The position numbers and the translations under genes were made by a program. Shown piece after piece: positions 42,801 through 51,139 of a stretch of DNA of 64,000 nucleotides. Source of the DNA: AV80 sp035536995 (lineage in GTDB: Bacteria; Verrucomicrobiota; Verrucomicrobiia; Chthoniobacterales; UBA10450); contig DATLNB010000041.1 in the NCBI GenBank assembly GCA_035536995.1, positions 1 to 64,000 of the forward strand, in the 5' to 3' direction. The notes below the pieces were generated by a model. The model had not been told where the DNA came from. It searched no databases and was given only the letters and a program-made list of their open reading frames with translations. Numbering within the stretch: position 1 is the first letter of the stretch; each line of letters begins with the position of its first letter.

Positions 42801-43007
42801 CTGATCGATATCGTGGCTGGCCACGTCCCGAACGAGGGCAGCCCGCACGTAGCCAGCAACGGCCACACCCACGCCGAGCGCGTCGCCGAAGCCCTGGGCA
42901 ATATGTTCATGGACACCACCTGCTCGCATTGTGGAAGCACTAAGGTCGTGCGGGCCGGGGCGTGTGGTGTTTGCACCGAATGCGGCACGAGCCAGGGGTG
43001 TAGCTGA
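39870..43007 (+). CDS. nrdJ: Vitamin B12-dependent ribonucleotide reductase (class II)
   Basis: The product has 1045 residues from ATG 39870. Adenosylcobalamin-dependent, it makes deoxynucleotides for DNA synthesis with or without oxygen. Active-site parts: GSACFIQSV (redox Cys near 207), the NPCSEYLFLDNTACNLASLN loop (radical Cys region near 413), RVWESAAELGKKHGYRNAQV and TVLAPTGTISFLMDCDTTGI. The C-terminal Cys-rich tail (CSHCGSTKVVRAGACGVCTE, CGTSQGCS) probably binds zinc and passes reducing power. Full length. No class I or class III reductase genes are in the window, and no cobalamin riboswitch was recognised upstream. Confidence 0.95.
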   Translation: MIQLKPGLSPASLNRPRSKSVRNAIRASKKKSKGLRFERVFSDQNVAPFDQVDWERRTAEITDDGGKVIFKQENIEVPKSWSALATKIAVSKYFYGDIANGTDPHTGGRETSVRQLIHRVTRTITDWGIADGYFANAEAARIFYDELTWLCVNQHGAFNSPVWFNVGLYHQYGTGREAGAGNYFYNREAGMAERAASQYEYPQGSACFIQSVQDTMEDIMRLAMSEAMLFKYGSGTGSDLSSLRSTREKLSGGGKPSGPLSFLKVYDQVANVVKSGGKTRRAAKMNTLKDWHPDIEEFIDAKQKEEKKAWALIEQGYDGSYNGDAYGSVMYQNENLSVRVSDEFMDAAVEDREWWTKRVRDGKPCEKKEARALLRKIAEGTHICGDPGMQFDSTIHKWHTCKGTDRQNSTNPCSEYLFLDNTACNLASLNLMKFKGEDGVFDVERFKAACRLFITAQEILVDNASYPIKEIAENSHIFRTLGLGYANLGSLIMSYGYGYDSVEGRALCGAITSIMTGEAYEQSARLARAMGPFPGYRDARCSGVSKPVAKNNVAAMQEVIELHRSAVGEIAANEEFAYLKEEAARVWESAAELGKKHGYRNAQVTVLAPTGTISFLMDCDTTGIEPDIALVKYKLLAGGGMLKIVNQTVTPALEKLGYNSEEIERIIAHIDAFDTIEDIADSDGSTISSGLKPEHLPIFDCAFKAYKGQRSLGYMAHLRMMAAAQPFLSGAISKTVNMPETATVEEIMHTYIEGWRLGLKAIAIYRDGSKRSAPLNTRKTRDMGTAEEASSCEVLVGPEELQNRILELENEITMLRSRMNQPVRHRMQDTRMSLTHRFEIAGHEGYITVGLYEDGQPGELFITMAKEGSTIGGLMDTVGTLTSIALQYCVPLESLVKKFAYQRFEPSGFTKNPDIRNATSITDYVFRWLGCQFIKGYKEATSPSRGQPELPMKEISDMEKKAVNRPVSDLPRTADRDLIDIVAGHVPNEGSPHVASNGHTHAERVAEALGNMFMDTTCSHCGSTKVVRAGACGVCTECGTSQGCS

Positions 43008-43043
43008 AAAAGAGGGCCTTTCAGGCCATGTTCCGGCCGCGTC

Positions 43044-43448
43044 ATGCAACTTGAAATTTTCACGCTCTGCGACGCGGCAACGGAGCACGCGGGGAAATTG
43101 AACATTATTGGGACGTTCGATGCCCTACGGGCGTTTGAGGCGCCCGTAGCCCATCCACAATGTGCAATCGCCGGCCGGCTCCGATTCGAGGCGATCGAGG
43201 AGGGCGAGCACAGGGTCACGCTGACCTTCGCGGACGAGGATGGGAACATCGTGATGCCGAAATTTGATTCGGCGCTTACGGTGCAGTTCGCGCCGGGACA
43301 GCGAACCGTAACTTCGCATTTCGTCATCCTGATCCAGCAGATACGGCTGCCGAAGTTCGGCGAATACACAATCGACCTCGCGATGGACGGCCGGCAACTT
43401 GGGTCGCTGCCCTTCTACGTGACGAAGCTGGAACGGCCTACGTCCTGA
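43044..43448 (+). CDS. DUF6941-family protein
   Basis: The product has 134 residues from ATG 43044, 36 bases after nrdJ. MQLEIFTLCDAATEHAGKLN, IIGTFDALRAFEAPVAHPQC and the beta-rich remainder to FGEYTIDLAMDGRQLGSLPF fit a small conserved family found widely in bacteria, function unknown. There is no signal peptide. A role with nrdJ is possible only by position. Confidence 0.72.
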   Translation: MQLEIFTLCDAATEHAGKLNIIGTFDALRAFEAPVAHPQCAIAGRLRFEAIEEGEHRVTLTFADEDGNIVMPKFDSALTVQFAPGQRTVTSHFVILIQQIRLPKFGEYTIDLAMDGRQLGSLPFYVTKLERPTS

Positions 43449-43575
43449 AAGGCCTGGGTGCCGCGCTGCGGCATTTCTGAGCGCCCGATAATTGAGCGCC
43501 CGGACGGGTGCGACCCGCCGTTCGCTGCTTAAAAATATCGGTTGTCAGCAGGGTTAGAATCCACGATCTAATCCC

Positions 43576-43626
43576 GCGCAATCGAGCCGGCTCTTGCGCC
43601 TCCCCCGATTCCTAAAGGAACCGGGG
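43576..43626 (+). promoter_or_regulatory. Two-hairpin structured leader of the acyl-CoA dehydrogenase gene
   Basis: GCGCAATCGAGCCGGCTCTTGCGC (43576-43599) forms a nested stem. Three bases on, CCCCGATTCC/GGAACCGGGG (43603-43626) makes a 10-bp stem with one mismatch and a TAAA loop. The start codon lies 34 bases later behind CAGGAG. This may be a leader regulator, a terminator of the previous unit, or a dispersed repeat. It matches no riboswitch class that I know. Confidence 0.35.
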
Positions 43627-43659
43627 TGAACCTTTAAAGCGATTTCAGGAGTGTAGTTT

Positions 43660-45456
43660 ATGAACGAAGCGGAAATTCAACGGCAAAAGGAAATTAAGGA
43701 AGCCGAGGAACTGCTTTTCACCGGGCCCCAGGCGCTGGGGTTCGCGAAAGGACTTTTTCTGGGCAGTTTCGTGTCCGACTGGGCAATGCCGTATCCCCGG
43801 ATTCCAGCCGCCCAGCAAGCTGAGCTGGATAAATCGCTGGCTGAAATCAGGCAATTCCTCGACCAGGAGCTTGACCCCGCGGCAATCGATCGGAATGCCG
43901 ATATCCCAAGGAACGTGATCGATGGGTTGGCCCGGACGGGTGTTTTAGGAATGACCGCACCGAAGGAGTTCGGCGGCCGTGGATTTTCCCAGCGGGCTTA
44001 TTGCAAGATTTTGGAAGAGATCGGCGCCCGCTGCGCTTCAACTTCGGTTTTCACCAATGCGCATCATTCGATTGGGATTCGAGCGCTACTCCTTTTCGGG
44101 ACCCGCGAGCAAAAGCAGAGATGGCTGCCGCCGCTTGTTAATGGGCAGCAGCTCGCGGCCTTCGCCTTGACCGAGGAACAAGCCGGCTCGGACGCGGCGA
44201 ATGTCCAGACCACGGCGACGCCGCGCCCCGACGGTTCGCATTTCATTCTGAACGGTGAGAAGCGCTACATCACGAACGCGTCGATTGCGCAGGTCCTGAC
44301 GGTGATGGCACGGACGCCTGTGCCCGGGTCGGACAAAACAGCGATCACCGCGTTCCTGGTCACGCCCGACATGCAGGGGTTCACGATGCTGGAGCCGCGG
44401 ATGGAGAAGCTCGGTATTCGCGGGACGGCAACGGGGCGCTTTGCGATGCGCGACATGGCAGTGCCGAAGGAAAACATCCTCGGCCCTATGGGCAAGGGAT
44501 TGAAGGTGGCGCTGACCGTGCTGGATTTCGGTCGGACGACTTTCGGCGCTTGCTGCACGGGCGCGGCCAGGACGTGTCTGCAGCTCGCCGTGGAGCATGC
44601 TAACAAGCGCCGGCAGTTCAAAAAGACGTTGGGCGATTTCGACCTGGTGAAGAAGAAAGTCGCACGGATGGCTGCCGACGTTTACGCCATGGAAGCGATG
44701 ACGGCGGTGACGGCGTCGCTGATTGACCGGGGCCTCGAGGATTACATGGTCGAAACAGCAATGCTGAAAGTGTTCACGACCGATCGACTCTGGGAAGCCG
44801 TGAACGACGCGTTCCAGATCTACGGCGGCTCGGCCTATTTCACCGACCTGCCGCTCGAGAGGATGTTGCGCGACGCGCGGATCAATCAGATCGGCGAGGG
44901 GAGCAACGAAGTCCTGACGTCATTCATCGCCCTGGTCGGGATGCGCGGGCCGGGGATGGAATTCAAGGAAATCTACGACACGATGTTCAATCCGGCTCGC
45001 GGGCTCGGCAAAGCCTGGACCGCCGGAATGAACCGGCTCGGGGCCGCAGTGAAAGTTCCGAGTGTCCCGGTGAAGAGCGAAAGCCTGCGAGCTCCGGCTG
45101 CGCAGCTCGGCCGTTTGATCTGGCGGTTCAATTTCAGCGTGAACCGCGCCCTGATAAAATACCGCGAACCTGTCATGGACATGCAGTTGATCCAGGAACG
45201 GATCGCCGGTACCGCGATGGAGATGTTCGCGTCGGCCTGCGTGATTAGCCGGCTGGACTCAGATCTCCAGGGTGTCGCGCAGAACGGCGCCTCAGCGCCA
45301 GCGAGCCGGAAAGCGGCCCAGCTTTTCCTGCGACAATCGTTCCAGCGTATTCGCCGTTTCCTGAGCGAATTAACTGACAACGATGACGGCGAGTTACTCG
45401 CGACCGCGAATTCCGTGCTTGGGAAAACAGAACGCGCGGGCTCCAACGGCAGTTAG
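43660..45456 (+). CDS. Long-form acyl-CoA dehydrogenase
   Basis: The product has 598 residues from ATG 43660 with CAGGAG upstream. It is an FAD enzyme of beta-oxidation that puts a trans-2 double bond into acyl-CoA. The core (about 75-460) shows LTEEQAGSDAANVQTTATPR, FILNGEKRYITNASIAQV, RRQFKKTLGDFDLVKKKVAR and the QIYGGSAYFTDLPLERMLRD region with the catalytic-site stretch RINQIGEGSNEV. The C-terminal 140 extra residues form a second helical domain, as in VLCAD/ACAD9-type enzymes that act on long chains. Chain-length preference is inferred from this. Confidence 0.88.
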   Translation: MNEAEIQRQKEIKEAEELLFTGPQALGFAKGLFLGSFVSDWAMPYPRIPAAQQAELDKSLAEIRQFLDQELDPAAIDRNADIPRNVIDGLARTGVLGMTAPKEFGGRGFSQRAYCKILEEIGARCASTSVFTNAHHSIGIRALLLFGTREQKQRWLPPLVNGQQLAAFALTEEQAGSDAANVQTTATPRPDGSHFILNGEKRYITNASIAQVLTVMARTPVPGSDKTAITAFLVTPDMQGFTMLEPRMEKLGIRGTATGRFAMRDMAVPKENILGPMGKGLKVALTVLDFGRTTFGACCTGAARTCLQLAVEHANKRRQFKKTLGDFDLVKKKVARMAADVYAMEAMTAVTASLIDRGLEDYMVETAMLKVFTTDRLWEAVNDAFQIYGGSAYFTDLPLERMLRDARINQIGEGSNEVLTSFIALVGMRGPGMEFKEIYDTMFNPARGLGKAWTAGMNRLGAAVKVPSVPVKSESLRAPAAQLGRLIWRFNFSVNRALIKYREPVMDMQLIQERIAGTAMEMFASACVISRLDSDLQGVAQNGASAPASRKAAQLFLRQSFQRIRRFLSELTDNDDGELLATANSVLGKTERAGSNGS

Positions 45457-45494
45457 CTGGAGATGCGGACAGGAACAAGAATCTGTTCGCTACT

Positions 45495-47039
45495 ATGACA
45501 GTTCGCGGCCGGACGGCGGCTATCGCCGCGCTGACCATTGTTATCGTCGCGATTCCGCTGTTGCAGGCTTTTGACGCTCCTGGCTTTCATATGGACGAGG
45601 GTTTTCTCCTCGTCTATCCCGAGCTCATCCTCAAAGGGCACCTTCCTTATCGCGACTTCGAAACCTTCTACGGTCCCGGGGGTCCCTACGCGCTGTCTGC
45701 TGTTTATGCGATTTTTGGCGTAAATATCGTGGTCGAGCGGGCGATCGGATTGATTTACCGATTGTTGATCGTCGGCGCGGTATTCGGCCTCGCGCGACGG
45801 TGGGGAATCGGCGTCGGGGTTGGCTGCTCATTGATCGCCGGCCTGCTCTTGGTGGACACGGGGGTCGTTGCTTTTGCCTGGATCGGAGCGATGGCGTTTG
45901 GGCTTTTGTCGTTATGGTTGAGCGCAGAGCTCGAGAAAAAATGGCGATGCGCCGTGGGCGGTTTTTTCGCGGGCGTCGCCTTGCTTTATCGCCTGGACAT
46001 CGCTCCAGCTGTAATCGCGGCGGCCATTCCTCTTCTGCTGCATATGAATGGAGGCGCTCGCTGGCACTGGCTCGGGGGTGCCGCCGCTGGAATTCTCCCG
46101 TTAGGTGTGATCACGCTGCTGGCCGGCGTCGGGCCTGTGTTCGAAAACTTGTTTTTACTGCCGGTGTTGTATTCCAGTCCGGGCCGCCGTTTGCCGCTTT
46201 CATCTGCGGACAGTTATGTCGTTTGCCTCTTCTTCACTCATGTCATCGCGAGCATTGTGAACGTGGGGACCGCCATCATTACCGTCCGTCGATCGGGTAG
46301 CGAGACGAATGCGCGCGTTTTTCTCGCATGGGCTCTTTTCGGGCTTTTTCTTACTCACCAGGCCTGGCAACGGCTGGATTTTCTTCACGTGCTCTATCCG
46401 GCGTTTGTTTCCATCGCCTTGTTACCGGTCTCCCTATTGATGGTTTCAAAACCGACCGAGAGCGATCGCGTCGGCATGGGCCGCGCGACTTTGGCGACCC
46501 TGACCGTATTTGCGCTCGTAACGCTGGCGGCGCCGCGACTCTTGATGCGATTCCACGAAGCGGTCGTGACGATTTTTGTTTCACCCGCTGCGCCCACGGT
46601 TTTTCTGGAGCACAACAACCGGTCGTTCCCGTTTCGCTCACAAGAGAGTGCGCGAGAAACAGGCCGCGTGCTGGAGCAGCTCCAGCGGCTTTCGAAACCC
46701 GGCGAACGACTATTTGTCGGTCCCGCGGATCTGCGCCGGACGAATCTCACCGACACGTTCATCTATCATTTGATGCCTCAGCTTCGGCCCGCAACCTATT
46801 TTCTTGAGATGAATCCATTCTCGGCGAATCGCACCGGCTCACGGCTCCCTGCCGATTTGGAAAGTGCTGATTGGCTTGTGCTAAACCGTCGCTGGGATAA
46901 TTGGAAAGAGCCTAACCGATCCGGAGAGTTGGGGCCTGATGCGCCGAACGAGGTAGTGCGGCAACGCTTCCGCTTACTCGGCGAATACGGAAGCTATCTG
47001 TTGTTCCAAAAGAAGCAGGGTGAAGGCGCCGGCGACTAG
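45495..47039 (+). CDS. Polytopic GT39-like membrane glycosyltransferase
   Basis: The product has 514 residues from ATG 45495. About ten transmembrane segments precede a soluble C-terminal domain of about 110 residues. Near the N-terminus GFHMDEGFLLVYPELILKGH followed by YRDFETFYGPGG has the acidic (DE) loop motif of dolichyl/undecaprenyl-phosphate-sugar-dependent transferases (GT39/GT83 type). Such enzymes add a sugar to lipid or protein on the outer face of the inner membrane. Its stop overlaps the convergent acyltransferase stop by four bases (47036-47039). First gene of the glycosylation island. Confidence 0.75.
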   Translation: MTVRGRTAAIAALTIVIVAIPLLQAFDAPGFHMDEGFLLVYPELILKGHLPYRDFETFYGPGGPYALSAVYAIFGVNIVVERAIGLIYRLLIVGAVFGLARRWGIGVGVGCSLIAGLLLVDTGVVAFAWIGAMAFGLLSLWLSAELEKKWRCAVGGFFAGVALLYRLDIAPAVIAAAIPLLLHMNGGARWHWLGGAAAGILPLGVITLLAGVGPVFENLFLLPVLYSSPGRRLPLSSADSYVVCLFFTHVIASIVNVGTAIITVRRSGSETNARVFLAWALFGLFLTHQAWQRLDFLHVLYPAFVSIALLPVSLLMVSKPTESDRVGMGRATLATLTVFALVTLAAPRLLMRFHEAVVTIFVSPAAPTVFLEHNNRSFPFRSQESARETGRVLEQLQRLSKPGERLFVGPADLRRTNLTDTFIYHLMPQLRPATYFLEMNPFSANRTGSRLPADLESADWLVLNRRWDNWKEPNRSGELGPDAPNEVVRQRFRLLGEYGSYLLFQKKQGEGAGD

Positions 47040-48259
47040 AGCTTGGCGGGGACACTGATAACGGCTGCGGCCTCGACGATGGAGGGAGGGCTTGACCGGC
47101 TTATACCGCGGGCAAAAAGCTCCCGGGCATTTAGATTTTTCCATCGCAAACAAGGCGCCTCTACCAACCGATAACTCAAATAGGCCAGGGCCCCGATGAT
47201 GACCAACGACCAGGCGAAATAGGCGATCCACCCGTCTTCCTGCACTCCCGAAAGCGCGAGAGTCTGCTGCACCGGAAATGCGTAGATGTACGTCCCGTAA
47301 GAGTAATCGCCCTTCGCATCGAAACTCGAGAATGGAAGATTGAAAGCCAGCCAGAGAAAGGCGTAGCTCAGGAAGATAGGCGCGGCGACACCGAACCAGC
47401 CCAGCGGCAGGCTCGCGACGAGCGCGCCTACGCACGCGGCGAACGCCCAAAACGAGGACGGGATTTTCTCGCGGTAGAGGAAACACACACTGCCGACGGA
47501 AAAACAGAGGCCAAGCGGTAAAAAAATTGATAATCCGGGGCACGCAAAGGTTTGGGAAAAGCTTCGCGGCCAGAAGTAGCTGTAGGCGTGCAGAAACAGA
47601 AGAACGCCGAACATTCCTGCGACACATAATCGCGCCCGGCGAATGATGCCGCACAGAGCTAAAGCCGCGACGCCAAGGTAACAGGCAACTTCGAAAGGGA
47701 GCGTCCAGAGCGAGCCGTTGATCTGGTATGGGAACGGATTACGGCTCAACAAACCGGCGATGCTCTGCGGAGACACATTTAGGACGCCCAGAAGAGTGAA
47801 CCCGTTGGAGTGAAACAGTGCCCCGTTGTGAAGAATATACGCTTGCGGCGACGTGCTGGGCGCCGAGAAGATCCGGAGAAAGCTGCCGTACTCGACGTAC
47901 GCGAAATAGGGCGCAAAAACGAAGCCGCAGACAACGAGACAGACCCAGTAACCCGGAAAGATTCGAAGGAACCGGTGCCAGAGGAAGCGAGCAACGGAGA
48001 CTCCGCTCGCGGCGCTGCGAGTAATCAAAAAGCCGCTTAAAACGAAAAACATTCCAACCGCCACCAGGCCGATCGTGTGGCGCCCCTTCGTCAAAGCCTC
48101 GAGGGCATCGATTCCAAACCCGCCCACCGGAAAGCTGTGCGAAAATACGACCAGAACGGCCAGGAACAGACGAAGGAAACCGAAGGCGTTATTCTTCGGG
48201 TCGAACGCCTCCGCGAAAGTGGGACGGGTTCGCGGTGAAATCGAGGAGGTGGGACGCAC
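47036..48259 (-). CDS. Acyltransferase 3 family (OafA-like) membrane protein
   Basis: The product has 407 residues from GTG 48259. About ten transmembrane helices, with FLRLFLAVLVVFSHSFPVGG (conserved His) and TIGLVAVGMFFVLSGFLITR, match the acyltransferase_3/OafA family. These move acetyl or other acyl groups from the cytoplasm to sugars of O-antigen, exopolysaccharide or peptidoglycan. It lacks the SGNH domain of longer relatives. The surroundings suggest it decorates a surface glycan. Confidence 0.85.
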   Translation of the reverse strand: MRPTSSISPRTRPTFAEAFDPKNNAFGFLRLFLAVLVVFSHSFPVGGFGIDALEALTKGRHTIGLVAVGMFFVLSGFLITRSAASGVSVARFLWHRFLRIFPGYWVCLVVCGFVFAPYFAYVEYGSFLRIFSAPSTSPQAYILHNGALFHSNGFTLLGVLNVSPQSIAGLLSRNPFPYQINGSLWTLPFEVACYLGVAALALCGIIRRARLCVAGMFGVLLFLHAYSYFWPRSFSQTFACPGLSIFLPLGLCFSVGSVCFLYREKIPSSFWAFAACVGALVASLPLGWFGVAAPIFLSYAFLWLAFNLPFSSFDAKGDYSYGTYIYAFPVQQTLALSGVQEDGWIAYFAWSLVIIGALAYLSYRLVEAPCLRWKNLNARELFARGISRSSPPSIVEAAAVISVPAKL

Positions 48260-48388
48260 TCAGTCCATTTAGCAGGAACCATGCTCCGACCCACCCGGGT
48301 GCACCGTGTGCTTGCTCGACAAAACGCCGCGGTCGCTGGCTTGAATCTAGCTCTTTCGCCGTGGATGCGACTCAATGGTCTGGAACCC

Positions 48389-49915
48389 ATGGCGTCCGAT
48401 TCGATCGATCTCGGTCGGAACCGGCTCCTTATTTTTATCGTCGCGTATAACGCTCAGACGACGATCGAGAAAGTGTTGAGCCGGATCCCGCGCAGTTTGC
48501 GAGGGGGAAACGTCGAGGTGCTCATCATCGACGATTCATCGCAGGACAACACCTTTCAAAACAGTCTCCGTTATCAATGGCGGAATACGGAACATAAAAT
48601 CACCGTTTTGCGCACTCCGGAAAACCAGGGGTACGGCGGCAATCAAAAGCTTGGGTATCGTTACGCGATCGATAACGGATTCGATTTCGTCGCGCTAGTT
48701 CATGGCGACGGACAGTATGCGCCGGAGAAATTGCCAAACCTGCTTGGACCGTTGGTTAACCACGAGGCCGACGCCGTTTTCGGCTCGCGTATGATCGACA
48801 AAAAGGCGGCACGTGCCGGCGGGATGCCTGCTTACAAGTGGATCGGGAACCAGATCCTGACCGCGTTTCAGAACCGAATGCTCCGGACCGGACTTTCCGA
48901 ATTTCACTCAGGTTACCGGCTTTATTCGACCGCGGCGCTGGCCCAAATCCCGTTCGAAAAAAACACGAACGATTTTCATTTCGACACCGAGATAATCGTC
49001 CAGCTCGTAATGAAAAAACTGCGGATCGCAGAGCTCCCGATCCCGACGTATTACGGCGACGAAATCTGTCACGTGAACGGGATGAAGTACGCGTGGGACG
49101 TCTTCAAAACGATGCTCAAGGCGCGGTTCCACGAGATGAACCTGCTCTTCGATCGGAAGTTCGATGTCTTGCCACCGGAAGAAAATTACGATCTCAAGCT
49201 TGGTTACGCCTCGTCGCACACTGCGGCGATCGGCGCGGCGAAGGCCGGTGGCCGCGTCCTCGATATCGGCTGCGGCCGAGGCTACGTCGCCCGCGAGCTG
49301 GCAGCGAGAGGCTGCCAGGTTACGGGAATGGATCAATACATCCCGGACTCCGCTCCGGAGAACGCCGGAATCGAGTTTATCCGTTGGAACCTCGACCACC
49401 CTGAGTTCCCGGTGAACGTGTCGGGCTTCGACCAGGTGATGATGCTCGACATTATCGAGCACCTGAAGCAGCCCGAGAATTTCATGGACGAATTGCGGTT
49501 CGCCGCGGCGTGTAAACGGCCCGAGGTGGTCATCACCACGGCGAATATCGGGTTTTTCGTGACCCGCCTTATGTTATTTTTCGGCCAGTTCAATTACGGG
49601 CGAAAAGGCATCCTCGACGCGACCCACACACGCCTCTTTACGTTCCGCTCACTCAAGGCGCTTCTGGAGCAATCCGGTTACAACCTGCTCGAAGTTCGCG
49701 GCATCCCCGCGCCGTTCCCGAAAGCAATCGGGGATAATTTTGTCTCCCGTTTCCTTCTCCGGTGCAACCAGGGGCTGATCCGGTTGAGCAGAGGATTTTT
49801 CTCCTACCAGATTTTCGTTCGCGCGGTCGCCAAGCCGACCGTACACAATCTGCTCGGTGAGACGATCGAGTCCAGCGACAGGCTCCGCGAATCGGTCCTG
49901 AAGATCGCCTGCTGA
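48389..49915 (+). CDS. GT2 glycosyltransferase fused to a SAM methyltransferase
   Basis: The product has 508 residues from ATG 48389. Earlier ATGs at 48281 and 48365 exist, but 48389 leaves 129 bases for divergent promoters and starts just before the fold. Residues about 8-240 are a GT-A family 2 transferase (LLIFIVAYNAQTTIEKVLSR, VLIIDDSSQDNTF, LVHGDGQYAPE, FGSRMIDKKAARAGGMPAYK), as in dolichyl-phosphate-sugar synthases. Residues about 283-480 are a class I methyltransferase (VLDIGCGRGYVARELAARGC, MMLDIIEHLKQPENFMDEL). It may make and methylate a lipid-linked sugar for the polytopic transferases nearby. Ends one base before the opposite-strand stop. Confidence 0.85.
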   Translation: MASDSIDLGRNRLLIFIVAYNAQTTIEKVLSRIPRSLRGGNVEVLIIDDSSQDNTFQNSLRYQWRNTEHKITVLRTPENQGYGGNQKLGYRYAIDNGFDFVALVHGDGQYAPEKLPNLLGPLVNHEADAVFGSRMIDKKAARAGGMPAYKWIGNQILTAFQNRMLRTGLSEFHSGYRLYSTAALAQIPFEKNTNDFHFDTEIIVQLVMKKLRIAELPIPTYYGDEICHVNGMKYAWDVFKTMLKARFHEMNLLFDRKFDVLPPEENYDLKLGYASSHTAAIGAAKAGGRVLDIGCGRGYVARELAARGCQVTGMDQYIPDSAPENAGIEFIRWNLDHPEFPVNVSGFDQVMMLDIIEHLKQPENFMDELRFAAACKRPEVVITTANIGFFVTRLMLFFGQFNYGRKGILDATHTRLFTFRSLKALLEQSGYNLLEVRGIPAPFPKAIGDNFVSRFLLRCNQGLIRLSRGFFSYQIFVRAVAKPTVHNLLGETIESSDRLRESVLKIAC

Positions 49916-51139
49916 TTATTTCAGGATTTGCAGGGCCCGGAGCAGGCCGGCGGTGACCAGCTCGTAGAGGTCATGCTGAACGAAGAAGATGTAGTATTGG
50001 CGCAGATCGATCGCGCATAGCATCAGGATTGCGAGCACCATCAGGACTTCGCGGCGGCGAAAATCGCGGGTGACCTCCGCGAGACAACCAATTGCGAGAT
50101 ACCGCAGAGGCAGGTCCCACATGTTCGTGTAGCGAAGGTTCATTCCATAACGGATGTTACACATGATCACGTAGGTCGTGACGACGAAGCCAAGGAGGTA
50201 AAGCGATGCTTTGTCGGCGAATTTCAGACGAAAGATCGCGCCCCAGGCGAGGAGGAAAATCAACGGGCTCGCGAGAAGCAGGTCGACCAGGTAGCGATAC
50301 CACGGCCCGTCACCAGTGGCGATGGCGTAGGGAAGAACAGAGGCCTTGCTCACAACTAGTCGATAGGTCGAAATAAACGTCTCGGCACCGCCGCAGAGGA
50401 AAATCAAAGTGACCACTCCCAGAAGCGGACCAGCAACCATGACCAGGAGGAGGGTGCGGGTGACGGTTCCGAAACGCAGCCAGCGATTAGCCCCCGCCAG
50501 CGCCACTAATCCGATGTAGGCGAAAAAAGCGTTCTCCTTCGTGAGAACCATCATGGCGAGACTGAGGCCGAACAAGGAAAGACAAAGCGGGTCGTTAGGC
50601 CGGCGCAGATTTTCCCAAAGAAGGAAGAGACACAGCGTGGCCCAGAACGCGAAGAAACCGTCGATGAGGGCATGTTGCGCCATGTGGATCTGGGTGGGCG
50701 CGCAACTCATAAGTGCAAACACGCCCAACGCCCAAATGGGGCCCGCCAATCGCCACGCGAACGCGGCCGAAAGGAAGAGCAGCAGGATACTGAACAGGCA
50801 GGATACCCGGTGCAGCGACAGCAACGCATCAGCGCCCGTGACCTGGTGCCAAAGATAAGCGGAGAAAATGTAGAGAAACCGGGTCGGGGGAAGAATAACG
50901 GCGGCCAATTTTTGCTGCGTCTCCACGTAATGCTCCGCGAAGTCGGGATAGCTCGTTACGCCGTGATTGATCAGGTCTGTGACGTAGCCGCGGTAAAGAC
51001 CCTCATCGTAACCCAGCCCGGTAAAACCGGCCGACGGATAAATCCGAAGAAAGGTGCCAAGAATGGCCACAACAACAAAACCGAGAAGGACGAGGCGCGA
51101 CAATCGCCGAGGGGCTGTGGAGTCTGGATCCGAGGTCAT
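49916..51139 (-). CDS. GT39/PMT_2-type membrane glycosyltransferase
   Basis: The product has 407 residues from ATG 51139, sharing ATGA with the upstream stop. About ten transmembrane segments, with FTGLGYDEGLYRGYVTDLIN near the N-terminus as the DE motif loop, and LTKENAFFAYIGLVALAG typical of the ArnT/PMT_2 superfamily. It should transfer a sugar from a polyprenyl-phosphate donor in the periplasm. Last gene of a four-gene minus-strand operon that begins at 56756. Confidence 0.78.
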   Translation of the reverse strand: MTSDPDSTAPRRLSRLVLLGFVVVAILGTFLRIYPSAGFTGLGYDEGLYRGYVTDLINHGVTSYPDFAEHYVETQQKLAAVILPPTRFLYIFSAYLWHQVTGADALLSLHRVSCLFSILLLFLSAAFAWRLAGPIWALGVFALMSCAPTQIHMAQHALIDGFFAFWATLCLFLLWENLRRPNDPLCLSLFGLSLAMMVLTKENAFFAYIGLVALAGANRWLRFGTVTRTLLLVMVAGPLLGVVTLIFLCGGAETFISTYRLVVSKASVLPYAIATGDGPWYRYLVDLLLASPLIFLLAWGAIFRLKFADKASLYLLGFVVTTYVIMCNIRYGMNLRYTNMWDLPLRYLAIGCLAEVTRDFRRREVLMVLAILMLCAIDLRQYYIFFVQHDLYELVTAGLLRALQILK

